Assembly (NCBI RefSeq): GCF_013868135.1
Contig: NZ_JACEMU010000004.1
Location: forward strand, 186,001-250,000
Direction of reading: 5' to 3'
Source of the DNA: Paracoccus sp. S1E-3
GTDB taxonomy: Bacteria; Pseudomonadota; Alphaproteobacteria; Rhodobacterales; Rhodobacteraceae
Length of the DNA: 64,000 nucleotides
Shown: piece after piece, positions 33,098 through 42,493 of the stretch
Layout of the letters: every line of letters starts with the position of its first letter
How positions within the stretch are numbered: position 1 is the stretch's first letter
Notes under the pieces: model-generated
What the model was told of the DNA's origin: nothing
Seen by the model: only the letters and a program-made list of their open reading frames with translations
Databases searched by the model: none
Made by a program: the position numbers and the translations under genes

Positions 33098-34402
33098 ATG
33101 AAGCTGAACAGCTTGCCGGTCGCCGCGACCTTCCTGCTGGCATCCTTGGGACCGACGGCGGCGGCCGAGTTCCAGTTCTGGTATGGCAATACCGGCGCGG
33201 CCGAAACCGCGATCCAGAACGCCTGCGCGGCCTTCAACGACAGCCAGACAGAACACAAGATCACCTGCGTCGGGCAGGGCTCCTATGACACCGCCATGCA
33301 AAAGGCGATCGCGGCGGTCCGGGCGAAACAGCATCCGGTGCTGATTCAGTTCTTTGACGCGGGCACGTTGGACCTGATGCTGTCGGGCGCGGTCGAGCCG
33401 GTGGCGCAGGCGCTGCCGGACGTGGACTGGAGCAACTACGTCACCGGCGCGAAATCCTATTACGAGACGTCCAAGGGCCAGCTTTATTCGCAGCCCTATA
33501 ACGCCTCGACGGTAGTGTTCTACGGCAACAAGGAAGTGATGGCGAAGGGCGGGATCGACGCGCCGCCCCAGACCTATGAGGCGCTGGTCGAGGCGCTGCG
33601 CAAGCTGAAGACCGCCGGCGTCGAGTGCCCCTATGTGACCGACGGCCATCCCTGGCGGGTGCTGGAGCAGGTGGCGGCCCGCCACGGCGCGCCCATTGCC
33701 AGCCGCAGCAACGGCTATGACGGGCTCGACGCGGAATATCAGATCAATCAGGGTCTGCCGGCGCAGCATCTGACCAACCTCGCCGCCTGGCACGACGAGG
33801 GGCTGGTGAAACTGGACCCGGAAACCCGCGCGGGCACGTTCAGCGATGCCTTCAACGCCGGCGAATGCGCCTTCATGGAGGCGTCGACCGCGAATTACAG
33901 CGCCGCCTACAAGGCGCTTGGGGACAAGGTTCTGGTCGGAATGGCCCCGGTTTACGAGGGCACCGAGCGCAAGAACACCTTTGTCGGTGGTGGCTCGCTG
34001 TGGATCATGAAGGGCCACGATCCGGAAGCCGTCGCGGCGGCCGGCGAATTCCTGAATTTCGTCCGCCAGCCGGAACAGCAGATCAACCTGATCCGCGAGG
34101 CGGCATTCGTCCCGGTCACCAATGACGTCATGACGGTGATGCGGGACCAGAACCTGCTGACCGACCCCGCCTTTGGCTCGATCGAGGCCGGGATGGAATC
34201 GCTGAACCAGCCCGGCAATGAAAACAGCCGCGGCATCCGGCTGGGCTTCTATGTCCAGTTCCGCGACATCTTCAAAGAGGAAACCCAGCGCGCCTTCAGT
34301 GGCGAGCAGACCATGCAGGCGGCGCTGGACAACGCCAAGACGCGGGGCGACGAGCTGCTGCGCCGGTTCCAGCAGACCTATAGCGGCGTCGAACTACCGT
34401 GA
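33098..34402 (+). CDS. ugpB: UgpB-like glycerophosphate/sugar ABC transporter substrate-binding protein
   Basis: 434-aa periplasmic binding protein, signal peptide ending near TAAA/EFQ (residue 23). Mature start FQFWYGNTGAAETAIQNACA and segments PYNASTVVFYGNKEVMAKGG and RGIRLGFYVQFRDIF match UgpB, including the Gly and Arg regions that contact glycerol 3-phosphate in E. coli. Glycerophosphate or glycerophosphodiester uptake is therefore likely, but relatives with other ligands exist. GGGGAG precedes ATG 33098 (not the in-frame GTG 33095). A hairpin separates it from the permease genes. Confidence 0.88.
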   Translation: MKLNSLPVAATFLLASLGPTAAAEFQFWYGNTGAAETAIQNACAAFNDSQTEHKITCVGQGSYDTAMQKAIAAVRAKQHPVLIQFFDAGTLDLMLSGAVEPVAQALPDVDWSNYVTGAKSYYETSKGQLYSQPYNASTVVFYGNKEVMAKGGIDAPPQTYEALVEALRKLKTAGVECPYVTDGHPWRVLEQVAARHGAPIASRSNGYDGLDAEYQINQGLPAQHLTNLAAWHDEGLVKLDPETRAGTFSDAFNAGECAFMEASTANYSAAYKALGDKVLVGMAPVYEGTERKNTFVGGGSLWIMKGHDPEAVAAAGEFLNFVRQPEQQINLIREAAFVPVTNDVMTVMRDQNLLTDPAFGSIEAGMESLNQPGNENSRGIRLGFYVQFRDIFKEETQRAFSGEQTMQAALDNAKTRGDELLRRFQQTYSGVELP

Positions 34403-34410
34403 TGCATCCG

Positions 34411-34443
34411 AAGGGCCGCCCCCATCACCGGGCGGCCCTTTCA
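34411..34443 (+). terminator. intercistronic hairpin between ugpB and ugpA
   Basis: Eleven-bp stem AAGGGCCGCCC/GGGCGGCCCTT followed by only three T. Typical of a partial terminator or mRNA stabiliser that keeps binding-protein expression above that of the permease. Confidence 0.7.
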
Positions 34444-34462
34444 CCCATGTAAGAGGCCGGTC

Positions 34463-35344
34463 ATGCCCCCTTCCTTCGCCGGGCGCTGGACGCCGTTCTG
34501 GCTGTCGCTGCCGATGCTGCTGATCGTGGCATTGTTCTTTTATATCCCGGTCTACCTGTCCTTCTGGTGGTCCTTTACGCTGGAGCGTCCCTTCGGCGGT
34601 GGTTCCGAATTCGTGGGGTTCCAGAACTATGCCCGGGTGCTGAGCGATCCGATCTTCTGGGATGCGGCATGGCGGACGCTGGTCTTCATGGTCTTCGGCT
34701 CGACGCTGGCGATCATCGTGCCCTTGATTCTTGCGCTGGCCGCCGACCGGATGGTGCCGCTGTCGCATACGGCGCGGAACGTGCTGATCTGGCCGAAGGG
34801 GATCGCGGGTGCGTCGATCGGGGTGGTCTTCGCCTTCATCTTCAACCCCTTCGTCGGCATCATGGCGCCGCTGAACGGGCTTTTCCCCGGCCTGTGGAAC
34901 CCGGGAAGCGACGGAACCGACGCTTTCATCATGCTGCTGATCGCCCATGTCTGGAACGGCATCCCGTTCAACTTTGTCATCCTTCTGGCGGGCTTGCAGG
35001 CAGTGCCGCGCAGCCTGACGCAGGCGGCGGCGATCGACGGCGCAAGCCCATGGCGGCGGATCCGCGATGTGCAACTGCCGATGATCGCGCCGCAGCTGTT
35101 CCTGACCTTCGTGCTGGAATTCACCGAATCCGTCGTCTCGGCCTTCGCGCTGATCGATACCATGACCCAAGGCGGCCCCGGCGGCGCCACGCGGCTGCTG
35201 GTTTACAAGATCTATCAGGACGGCTTCAAAGGCTATGACCTGTCGGGGGCGGCCACCCAATCGGCGATCCTGATGGTGTTCGTGCTGTGCCTCGCCGCCT
35301 TCCAGTTCCTGTATCTTGAAAAGAAGGTGCGCTATGAGCGGTGA
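34463..35344 (+). CDS. ugpA: sn-glycerol-3-phosphate-type ABC transporter permease
   Basis: 293-aa inner-membrane permease with six predicted helices, first at about residues 12-37 (PFWLSLPMLLIVALFFYIPV). The EAA loop that contacts the ATPase is visible as LTQAAAIDGASPWRRIRDVQLP. It pairs with UgpE. Its 3' end overlaps the ugpE start by 11 nt. Confidence 0.92.
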   Translation: MPPSFAGRWTPFWLSLPMLLIVALFFYIPVYLSFWWSFTLERPFGGGSEFVGFQNYARVLSDPIFWDAAWRTLVFMVFGSTLAIIVPLILALAADRMVPLSHTARNVLIWPKGIAGASIGVVFAFIFNPFVGIMAPLNGLFPGLWNPGSDGTDAFIMLLIAHVWNGIPFNFVILLAGLQAVPRSLTQAAAIDGASPWRRIRDVQLPMIAPQLFLTFVLEFTESVVSAFALIDTMTQGGPGGATRLLVYKIYQDGFKGYDLSGAATQSAILMVFVLCLAAFQFLYLEKKVRYER

Positions 35345-36263
35345 CATCGTCGAGGACACCCGCGGCATCGACCGCACCGCCAGCATCGTGCTGGCGCTGG
35401 GGCTTCTGTTCATCCTCGGGCCGCTGGTCTTCACCCTGATCACCGCCAGCCAAAGCTATGACAGCTTTGTCCGCTCGGGCATCTCGCCGGTGCCGGGCAC
35501 GCATCTGATCGAGAACATCCGGCGCCTGTTCACCACCACCGCGATCCCGGCGCAGGTGGTGAACAGCTTCATCGTGGCGCTGATGGTGGCGGCCTTCAAA
35601 TGCGCGCTCGCCTTCGTCACCGCCTTCGGGCTGGTGTTCTTTCGCGTCCACTATGCGGGGATCGTCTTTGCGGTGCTGATGGGCACAGTGCTGCTGCCGC
35701 TGGATCTGCGGGTCGTGACCACCTATCAGGTCGTCTCGAACGTCGCGATGCCGGTGAATGGCCTTTTGAACGCGACGGGCATCAACGCGATGATCGCGGC
35801 CTTCTTCGGCGCGCCCGTTGATCTGCAACTGAACCTGCTGGACAGCTATCCCGGCATCGTGCTGCCGGCGCTGGCGACCGGAACCGGCGTTTTCATGATG
35901 CGGCAGTTCTTCCGCACCCTGCCGGGTGATCTGGTCAAGGCTGCGCAGATGGACGGGGCGGGCTGGTTCCGCTTCATGATCGACATCGCCCTGCCGCTGG
36001 CGCGGACCAACCTGACGGCGCTGTTCATCCTGATGTTTCTGGGCGGCTGGACCATGTATCTGTGGCCGCTGCTCGCCTCCTCGACGCCGGCGATGCAGAC
36101 GGCGGTCGTCGGCCTTGCGCGGCTCTCGCCGCAGGGCGACGGTCAGGTGCCCGACTATCCCCTGATCATGGCCGGGGCCGTGGTCGTGTCCATCCTGCCG
36201 CTTCTGATGATCGCCTTTCTGCAGCGCTTCATCGTGCGCGGCCTGACCCTGACGGAGAAATGA
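35334..36263 (+). CDS. ugpE: sn-glycerol-3-phosphate-type ABC transporter permease
   Basis: 309-aa second permease, helices through the whole length, EAA loop LVKAAQMDGAGWFRFMIDIALP. Start at 35334 (MSGDIVEDTRGIDR) is within the end of ugpA, indicating coupled translation. Ends at the ATGA overlap region with ugpC. Confidence 0.92.
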   Translation: MSGDIVEDTRGIDRTASIVLALGLLFILGPLVFTLITASQSYDSFVRSGISPVPGTHLIENIRRLFTTTAIPAQVVNSFIVALMVAAFKCALAFVTAFGLVFFRVHYAGIVFAVLMGTVLLPLDLRVVTTYQVVSNVAMPVNGLLNATGINAMIAAFFGAPVDLQLNLLDSYPGIVLPALATGTGVFMMRQFFRTLPGDLVKAAQMDGAGWFRFMIDIALPLARTNLTALFILMFLGGWTMYLWPLLASSTPAMQTAVVGLARLSPQGDGQVPDYPLIMAGAVVVSILPLLMIAFLQRFIVRGLTLTEK

Positions 36264-36265
36264 CG

Positions 36266-37360
36266 ATGCAGGCCACGATAGGGGCGGAAATCCGCCTCGA
36301 CGCGCTGACCAAATCCTATGGCGACAACCTTGTCCTGCCCGGCCTCGATGCGACCCTGGGCGCGGGCGAGTTCACGGTGATCCTCGGCCCCTCGGGCTGC
36401 GGCAAGTCCACGCTTCTGAACCTGCTTGCGGGGTTGGAGCGGGTGACCTCGGGCCGCATCCTGATGAACGGGCGCGAAGTGCAGGGCCTCGCGCCGCGCG
36501 ACCGGGGCGTGGCCATGGTGTTCCAGAACTATGCGCTCTACCCCCACATGACCGTGGCCGAGAATATTGGCTATGCCCTGAAGATCGCGGGCGTTCCGCG
36601 GGCCGAGCGTGACCGCCGCATCGCCGAGGCCGCGCGAACAGTAGCGCTTGGCGACTATCTGACCCGCCGGCCGGGCGAGCTGTCCGGCGGTCAACGCCAG
36701 CGCGTCGCCATCGCACGCGCCATCGTGCGCGAGCCTTCGGTCATGCTGTTCGACGAGCCGCTGTCGAACCTCGACGCGCAACTGCGCCACGGCACCCGGA
36801 TGGAGCTTGCCGCCCTGCACCGCCGCATCGGCGCCAGCAGCATCTTCGTCACCCATGATCAGGTCGAGGCGATGACCTTGGCCGATCGCATCCTGATCCT
36901 GAACAAGGGCCGGATCGAGCAGTTCGACACGCCCGAAGCGATCTATCGCCGCCCCGCCTCGACCTTCGTCGCAGGGTTCATCGGTGCACCGCCGATGAAC
37001 CTGCTGGACGCCATTGCCGAGAGCGGCCGGGTGCGGCTGGCCAGCGGCACGGTGCTGGCCGGCACCGGCGCGAATGGCCCGGTCACCCTCGGCATCCGCC
37101 CCGAGACGATCCACCTGAACGATGTGGGTGAGCCGGTCGTGGTCGATTACGTCGAGGATCTGGGCGGCCATCACGTTCTGGCCGCGCATCTGGAAGACGG
37201 GCAGTCGCTGCGCATCGTGACCCCGCCCGACCGCCGCCCTGAACCCGGCGAGCGTCTGCATGTCTCCTTCGCAGGGGCGTCGGTGCACCTGTTCGACGCG
37301 ATCACAGGCCGCCGACTGGCCGATCCCGCCCCGATCCGCAGCGAAGGAGTTCCGGCATGA
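36266..37360 (+). CDS. ugpC: ABC transporter ATP-binding protein, UgpC/MalK type
   Basis: 364-aa ATPase of the importer. Walker A GPSGCGKST, Q-loop VFQNYALYPHMT, signature LSGGQRQRVAIARA, Walker B VMLFDEPLSNLDAQLR and His loop FVTHDQVEA are all present. The C-terminal third is the TOBE/MalK-type regulatory domain (LGIRPETIHL). An ATG at 36260 overlaps the ugpE stop; GGAG at 36254-36257 is spaced better for 36266, which I use. Coupled to the phosphatase gene by ATGA. Confidence 0.93.
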   Translation: MQATIGAEIRLDALTKSYGDNLVLPGLDATLGAGEFTVILGPSGCGKSTLLNLLAGLERVTSGRILMNGREVQGLAPRDRGVAMVFQNYALYPHMTVAENIGYALKIAGVPRAERDRRIAEAARTVALGDYLTRRPGELSGGQRQRVAIARAIVREPSVMLFDEPLSNLDAQLRHGTRMELAALHRRIGASSIFVTHDQVEAMTLADRILILNKGRIEQFDTPEAIYRRPASTFVAGFIGAPPMNLLDAIAESGRVRLASGTVLAGTGANGPVTLGIRPETIHLNDVGEPVVVDYVEDLGGHHVLAAHLEDGQSLRIVTPPDRRPEPGERLHVSFAGASVHLFDAITGRRLADPAPIRSEGVPA

Positions 37361-38205
37361 CCCTCTCCGATGCCGAGCGCAGCGCGCTGATCGAAGCGGT
37401 CCGCACCGCTGCGCGCGACCATGTGCTGCCGCGGTTTCGCGCGTTGTCACCCGCCGACATCGCCAGCAAGGCCGCTGCCGACGATCTGGTGACAGCCGCC
37501 GACCTCGCCGCCGAGGCCTATTTGACCGAGGCGGTCGCGCGCATCTTTCCGGGCGCGCTTGTGGTGGGCGAGGAAGCCGCCGCCGCCGATCCCGCTTTGC
37601 CGTCGCGGATCGCGGATGCCGATGTGACGGTCATCATCGACCCCATCGATGGCACCTGGAATTATGCCAATGGTCTTTCGGTCTTCGGCATGATCCTGTC
37701 GGTCGTGCGCGACGGGGAAACCGTATTCGGGCTGCACTACGATCCCCTGAATGACGATTGGGTCGAGGCGGGTTTGGGCGCCGGCGCGTGGCTGCATCAC
37801 AACGGTCGGCACCGGCTGCGCCTGACGCCGCGTTCGCCGCGCCCGGCGGCACAGCTTTTCGGCATGATCCCGATCTGGCTGTTCGAGCCCGGCCGCCGCC
37901 CCGCGATCTTCGAGGCCGAGCGTCGGCTGGCCCGCGTCAGCTCGCTGCGCTGTTCCTGCCACGAATACCGGCTGCTGGCGCAAAGCAGCGTCGATTTCCT
38001 GCTGAGCGCCACGGCCAAAAGCTGGGACCATGCGGCGGGCGTCCTGATTGCGACCGAAGCAGGGGGTGCCACGCGGATGCTGGACGGTGGCGCCTATCTG
38101 CCGGGCCTCAGCCAAGGCTCGCTGCTGGCAGCACGCGACGAAAGCACGCTGGAGACGGTGCAGGCCATGATCGCGGAGATTGGCGGCACGATCGAAATAC
38201 GGTAG
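37357..38205 (+). CDS. inositol monophosphatase family phosphatase
   Basis: 282-aa Mg-dependent sugar phosphatase of the IMPase superfamily. Metal motifs: GEEAAAADP (Glu), IDPIDGTWNYANGL near residue 93, and SWDHAAGVLIATEAGG. Its start overlaps ugpC by ATGA, so it is part of the import operon and probably dephosphorylates the imported compound. Substrate could be inositol phosphate, glycerol phosphate or another polyol phosphate; the family does not discriminate. Confidence 0.88.
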   Translation: MTLSDAERSALIEAVRTAARDHVLPRFRALSPADIASKAAADDLVTAADLAAEAYLTEAVARIFPGALVVGEEAAAADPALPSRIADADVTVIIDPIDGTWNYANGLSVFGMILSVVRDGETVFGLHYDPLNDDWVEAGLGAGAWLHHNGRHRLRLTPRSPRPAAQLFGMIPIWLFEPGRRPAIFEAERRLARVSSLRCSCHEYRLLAQSSVDFLLSATAKSWDHAAGVLIATEAGGATRMLDGGAYLPGLSQGSLLAARDESTLETVQAMIAEIGGTIEIR

Positions 38206-38212
38206 GCGTGGC

Positions 38213-38236
38213 GCCCGGTCGAGGTCCGGGCTTTTT
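38213..38236 (+). terminator. terminator of the ugp-type operon
   Basis: Stem GCCCGG/CCGGGC with a 7-nt loop and five T, 8 nt after the phosphatase stop. The next 216 nt to the TauE gene hold no recognised gene. Confidence 0.8.
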
Positions 38237-38452
38237 GCCCCCGCGGTCACATTGGAAGAGCCGTCATCCGTGATCTTGGCATGATCGGGCTCTTTACCAA
38301 TGGGCCGGCGGGGCTGATGAAAAACTGGCCGGTCGACTGGACGCCGCCGGCCTGATGGCCGAAGTTCGATGGCATGGGGTCTGCGCTGTCGCCACCGCGC
38401 CAATTCAGCGCATCCCTTCGACCGCTGACAATCTGATCGAACCGAGGCCGCT

Positions 38453-39163
38453 GTGACCGTTACCGCTTTTCTTGCCCTCTCGCTGCTGGTCGGCATCTCG
38501 GCCTTCATTCAGGGTGCCGTCGGGATCGGCTTCGCACTTATCGTCGCGCCGGTTTTCGGCTTTTTCGACGCCAGCTATCTGCCGGTCACGCTGCTGATCC
38601 TTATGTTGCCGCTGAACTTCCTCGTTGCCTGGCGCGAACGTGGCGCCATCGACCGGCAGGGCACCGGCTGGATCACCTTCGGACGCTTCTTCGGCACCTT
38701 TCTGGGGATGGGAGTGCTGCTCGCGCTGTCGGTGCGACAGCTTGAGATCGCGGTGGGCCTTTTGACCATCCTCGCGGCCGTCGTGGCGTTGCTGTCGCCT
38801 CCCTTCAACCCGACGCCGTCGGCGGCGGTCGGCGTCGGCCTGTTCACCGGCGTCACCGAGACGGCGACAGGCATCGGCGGGCCGCCTCTGGCCCTGCTGT
38901 ATCAGCACGCGCCCGGACCGGTCCTGCGCTCGACCGTCGCCACCTGCTTTCTGATCGGAGAGCTTATCTCGCTGGTTATTCTGCTGATCGCCGGACGCAT
39001 CGGTCAGATGCAGGTGCTTGCGGCGCTTTATCTGATCCCGGCGGTGCTGATCGGCAGCGTGCTGTCGCGCCACGTCCATTCGCGGATCAACGGGCCGGGC
39101 CTGCGGCTGGCGGTTCTGATCTTTTCCATCGTCAGCGGCGCGGCGCTGGTGCTGAAGGGGTAG
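38453..39163 (+). CDS. TauE/SafE family membrane protein
   Basis: 236-aa integral membrane protein with 7-8 helices, of the sulfite exporter TauE/SafE family (anion export or uptake; substrate varies). The repeated motif pattern is visible: GAVGIGFALIVAPVFGF in the first half and TGVTETATGIGGPPLALLY in the second. A GTG start is used. It follows the ugp operon but after a terminator, so a functional link is uncertain. Confidence 0.85.
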   Translation: MTVTAFLALSLLVGISAFIQGAVGIGFALIVAPVFGFFDASYLPVTLLILMLPLNFLVAWRERGAIDRQGTGWITFGRFFGTFLGMGVLLALSVRQLEIAVGLLTILAAVVALLSPPFNPTPSAAVGVGLFTGVTETATGIGGPPLALLYQHAPGPVLRSTVATCFLIGELISLVILLIAGRIGQMQVLAALYLIPAVLIGSVLSRHVHSRINGPGLRLAVLIFSIVSGAALVLKG

Positions 39164-39615
39164 CAGCAAAAGCCCGAGGGCCTTGTGGAGCCGTCCCCGC
39201 CCCGGTGATCTCCCCAACCGGCGCTGAGGGCTGACCCGGACAAGGATCATGGGATCGTCATCGCCCTCACGCGCATCAGACATCCCCCGAGACCGACAGG
39301 ACATCGTCGAAGCCCGCACATATACATGCCGCAAGCGACGCGCCATCAGAAGACCGGCGGTCGCTTCTTGCTGTGACGGAGATCGGCGAAATCACCCCCT
39401 GCCGCCCGGTCAGCAACCAGCCTGTGGGTGCGAGCATGAAATCCTCGGCCATCAGCACGGGGGATATGTCCGACAGCTTATTGCGCGCCTGTCCCGCCAG
39501 CCAATTCTTGACAAGGCCTGCGGGCCGCGTGTTGGCTGGGGCAACCCGTTCCGCCGACGCATGATCGGGCCGGGGACGACCGCGATCAGACGGCATCAGC
39601 GCGGAGGAGGATGAC
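39164..39615 (+). other. 450-nt gap before the uvrA-like gene, no gene recognised
   Basis: Short open frames exist on both strands (39276-39653 reverse, 39373-39564 forward), neither with a good ribosome binding site or a recognisable sequence. GGAGGAGG at 39603-39610 belongs to the uvrA-like gene. Confidence 0.4.
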
Positions 39616-42288
39616 ATGAGCCTGAATTTTCCGCGCCTTCCAGAGTCTTTCAAAACGGATCGCGCTGGTTTTGTTCACGTGCGCGGCGCGCGCGAACACA
39701 ATCTCAAGAATGTCGATGTCGATATTCCGCGCGACGCCTTTGTGGTCTTTACCGGGATTTCGGGATCGGGGAAATCCTCGCTGGCCTTCGGGACAATCTA
39801 TGCGGAATCGCAGCGGCGCTATCTGGAATCGGTCGCCCCCTATGCCCGCCGGCTGATCCAGCAGGCGGGCACCCCCGAGGTCGACGCCATCGACGGCCTG
39901 CCACCGGCGGTGGCGCTGCAACAGGCGCGGGGGGCGGTGAACGTGCGGTCCTCGGTCGGCAGCGTGACCACGCTCTCCAGCCTGGTGCGGATGCTCTATT
40001 CCCGCGCCGGCGTCTATCCCGCCGATCAGCCGATGCTGTTTGCCGAGGATTTCTCGCCCAATACGGTGCAGGGCGCCTGCCCGACCTGTCACGGCATCGG
40101 CCGCGTCTATGATGTGACCGAACAGACCATGGTGCCCGATGACAGCTTGACCATTCGCGAGCGCGCCATCGCCTCATGGCCACCGGCATGGCACGGGCAG
40201 AACCTGCGCGATATCCTCGTCTCGATGGGCTATGATGTCGACACGCCCTGGCGCGACCTGCCGCAGAAGGACCGCGACTGGATCCTCTATACCGAGGAAA
40301 CGCCGACGGTGCCGGTCTATCCCGGCCTGACGCCCGAACAGACCCGCGTTGCCGTCAGCCGCAGGATGGAGCCGGGCTATCAGGGCACCTTCACCGGCGC
40401 GCGCCGCTATGTGCTGGACACATTCGCCAATACCAAAAGCGCGCTGATGAAGAAGCGGGTGTCGCAATATATCATCGGGCGTGACTGTCCGACCTGCCAT
40501 GGCAAGCGGCTGAAACGCGCGGCGCTGTCGGTGACCTTCGAGGGGCTGGACATCGCCGCTTTCGGCGATCTGACGCTGCTGAATCTGCGCGATCTGCTGC
40601 GCCCCGTGGCGCAGGGCGATTACGGCACCGGCCTTGCGGGCGAGGTTCTGGACAAGCTGGCCCGCGATGCGGCGGTGTCGAAACGGGTGGCGGCGGGTGG
40701 CTCGGCCCACAAGGCCGCGCCCGACATTCGCCGGACCCCGAACATGTCGGATGAAAAGGTGGTGGCGGCGCAGCGCCTTGCCGCCGACCTGATCGAGCGC
40801 ATCAACCCGGTGATCGACCTCGGACTGGGCTATCTGTCGCTGGACCGGGCGACGCCGACACTGTCTTCGGGCGAGCTGCAGCGGCTGCGGCTGGCCACGC
40901 AACTGTCCTCGCAACTGTTCGGGGTGGTTTATGTGCTGGACGAGCCTTCGGCGGGGCTGCATCCGGCGGACGGGGAATCGTTGCTGCAGATTCTTCAGGG
41001 GCTGAAGGCGGCGGGCAATTCGGTCTTCGTGGTTGAACATGATCTGGACCTGATCGCGCAGGCGGAATGGCTGGTGGATGTCGGCCCCGGCGCCGGCGAT
41101 GGCGGCGGCCGGGTGATCTATAGCGGCCCCCTGCCCGGCCTGGCCGATGTGGCGGACTCGGTGACGCGGCGCTATCTGTTCGATCCGCCGAAGCCCCCCG
41201 CGCGATCCCCGCGCGAGCCGCAAGGCTGGCTGCAGTTGGCGGGGGTGACGCGCAACAACCTGCACGATCTGGATGTGGCCTTCCCGCTCGGTTGCTTCAC
41301 CGCCGTGACCGGGGTGTCGGGATCGGGGAAATCCAGCCTGGTCGCACAGGCGCTGCCCGATCTGGTCAGCGAAGCGCTCGGCCTCGCCCCGCCACTGGCC
41401 GAGGAAGGCGATGCCGATCCCCTGCTGGAAGCCGCGCAGGAGGCCACGCGCGGCCGGATCACCGACGGGATGGACGACATCCGCCGCATCATCGAGGTCG
41501 ACCAGAAGCCCATCGGCCGCACGCCGCGATCAAACCTCGCCACCTATACGGGCCTGTTCGACCATGTCCGCAAACTGTTCGCCGCCACGCCCGAGGCACG
41601 CAGGCGCCGTTACGGCCCCGGCCGGTTTTCCTTCAACGTCGCCCAAGGTCGTTGCCCGACCTGCGAGGGCGAAGGCTTCATGATGGTGGAGCTGTTGTTC
41701 CTGCCCAGCGTCTATGCCCCCTGCGCCACCTGCCATGGCAGCCGCTACAACGCTGAGACGCTGGAAATCACCTGGCAGGGCCTGAACATCGCCGAAGTCC
41801 TGGCGATGCGCGTCGATGAGGCGCATGAGGTCTTCCCCTCCGAGCCGCAGATCATGCGCGCCCTCACCCTGCTGCAGCAGCTCGGGCTGGGCTATCTGCG
41901 TCTTGGGCAGCCCGCGACCGAACTGTCGGGCGGCGAGGCGCAGCGCATCAAGCTGGCGACCGAGTTGCAGCGGATGCAGCGCGGTCAGACGCTGTATGTG
42001 CTGGACGAACCGACCTCGGGGCTGCATCCTTTCGATGCGGATCGGCTGATGCGCCAGCTTCAGGGACTGGCGGATGCGGGCAATACGGTGGTGATCGTCG
42101 AGCATGACATGCGCGCCGTGGCGCAGGTCGATTGGGTGATCGATCTCGGTCCCGGCGCGGGCGAGGATGGCGGCCGGATCATCGCCGAAGGTTCCCCGCC
42201 CGAGGTTGCGCAGGCCGCGGGCAGCCGCACGGCGCCTTATCTTGCCGCGGCGCTTCAGGCCTTCTGCGAAGGCCCCCTGCCAGACTAA
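39616..42288 (+). CDS. UvrA-like excinuclease ATPase, class II (UvrA2 type)
   Basis: 890-aa DNA-binding ABC ATPase of the UvrA family. Two ATPase halves: [20 protein letters not shown] (Walker A 1) with [15 protein letters not shown] and [11 protein letters not shown]; and [17 protein letters not shown] (Walker A 2) with [15 protein letters not shown] and [11 protein letters not shown]. Zinc modules are seen at [19 protein letters not shown] and [18 protein letters not shown]. The region after the first zinc module is shorter than in UvrA and lacks the UvrB-binding domain as I read it, placing it with class II UvrA paralogues linked to DNA damage or drug tolerance. Symbol withheld. Confidence 0.88.
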   Translation: MSLNFPRLPESFKTDRAGFVHVRGAREHNLKNVDVDIPRDAFVVFTGISGSGKSSLAFGTIYAESQRRYLESVAPYARRLIQQAGTPEVDAIDGLPPAVALQQARGAVNVRSSVGSVTTLSSLVRMLYSRAGVYPADQPMLFAEDFSPNTVQGACPTCHGIGRVYDVTEQTMVPDDSLTIRERAIASWPPAWHGQNLRDILVSMGYDVDTPWRDLPQKDRDWILYTEETPTVPVYPGLTPEQTRVAVSRRMEPGYQGTFTGARRYVLDTFANTKSALMKKRVSQYIIGRDCPTCHGKRLKRAALSVTFEGLDIAAFGDLTLLNLRDLLRPVAQGDYGTGLAGEVLDKLARDAAVSKRVAAGGSAHKAAPDIRRTPNMSDEKVVAAQRLAADLIERINPVIDLGLGYLSLDRATPTLSSGELQRLRLATQLSSQLFGVVYVLDEPSAGLHPADGESLLQILQGLKAAGNSVFVVEHDLDLIAQAEWLVDVGPGAGDGGGRVIYSGPLPGLADVADSVTRRYLFDPPKPPARSPREPQGWLQLAGVTRNNLHDLDVAFPLGCFTAVTGVSGSGKSSLVAQALPDLVSEALGLAPPLAEEGDADPLLEAAQEATRGRITDGMDDIRRIIEVDQKPIGRTPRSNLATYTGLFDHVRKLFAATPEARRRRYGPGRFSFNVAQGRCPTCEGEGFMMVELLFLPSVYAPCATCHGSRYNAETLEITWQGLNIAEVLAMRVDEAHEVFPSEPQIMRALTLLQQLGLGYLRLGQPATELSGGEAQRIKLATELQRMQRGQTLYVLDEPTSGLHPFDADRLMRQLQGLADAGNTVVIVEHDMRAVAQVDWVIDLGPGAGEDGGRIIAEGSPPEVAQAAGSRTAPYLAAALQAFCEGPLPD

Positions 42289-42493
42289 TAACGCCACCAG
42301 ATCGGCGGCGCAGCCGCCCGGACCCGCATCGCCGCCAGCGGCGCCCCAACGCGGAGGAGAGGACGAACCTGCACGCGCTCACCGGTCTTCCGGTCTCGCG
42401 GCGGGTCCGTCGGGCCTGATTGACCCCCTTATTTCCGCCCGATAGCAACGGATAATACCGCAGGGGCAAGACCTTGCGGCGAGAGGAGATGTG

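Noticed and set aside
39276..39653. 125-codon reverse frame before the uvrA-like gene
   Set aside because: It overlaps the uvrA-like start and ribosome binding site, has no known domain and no own Shine-Dalgarno.
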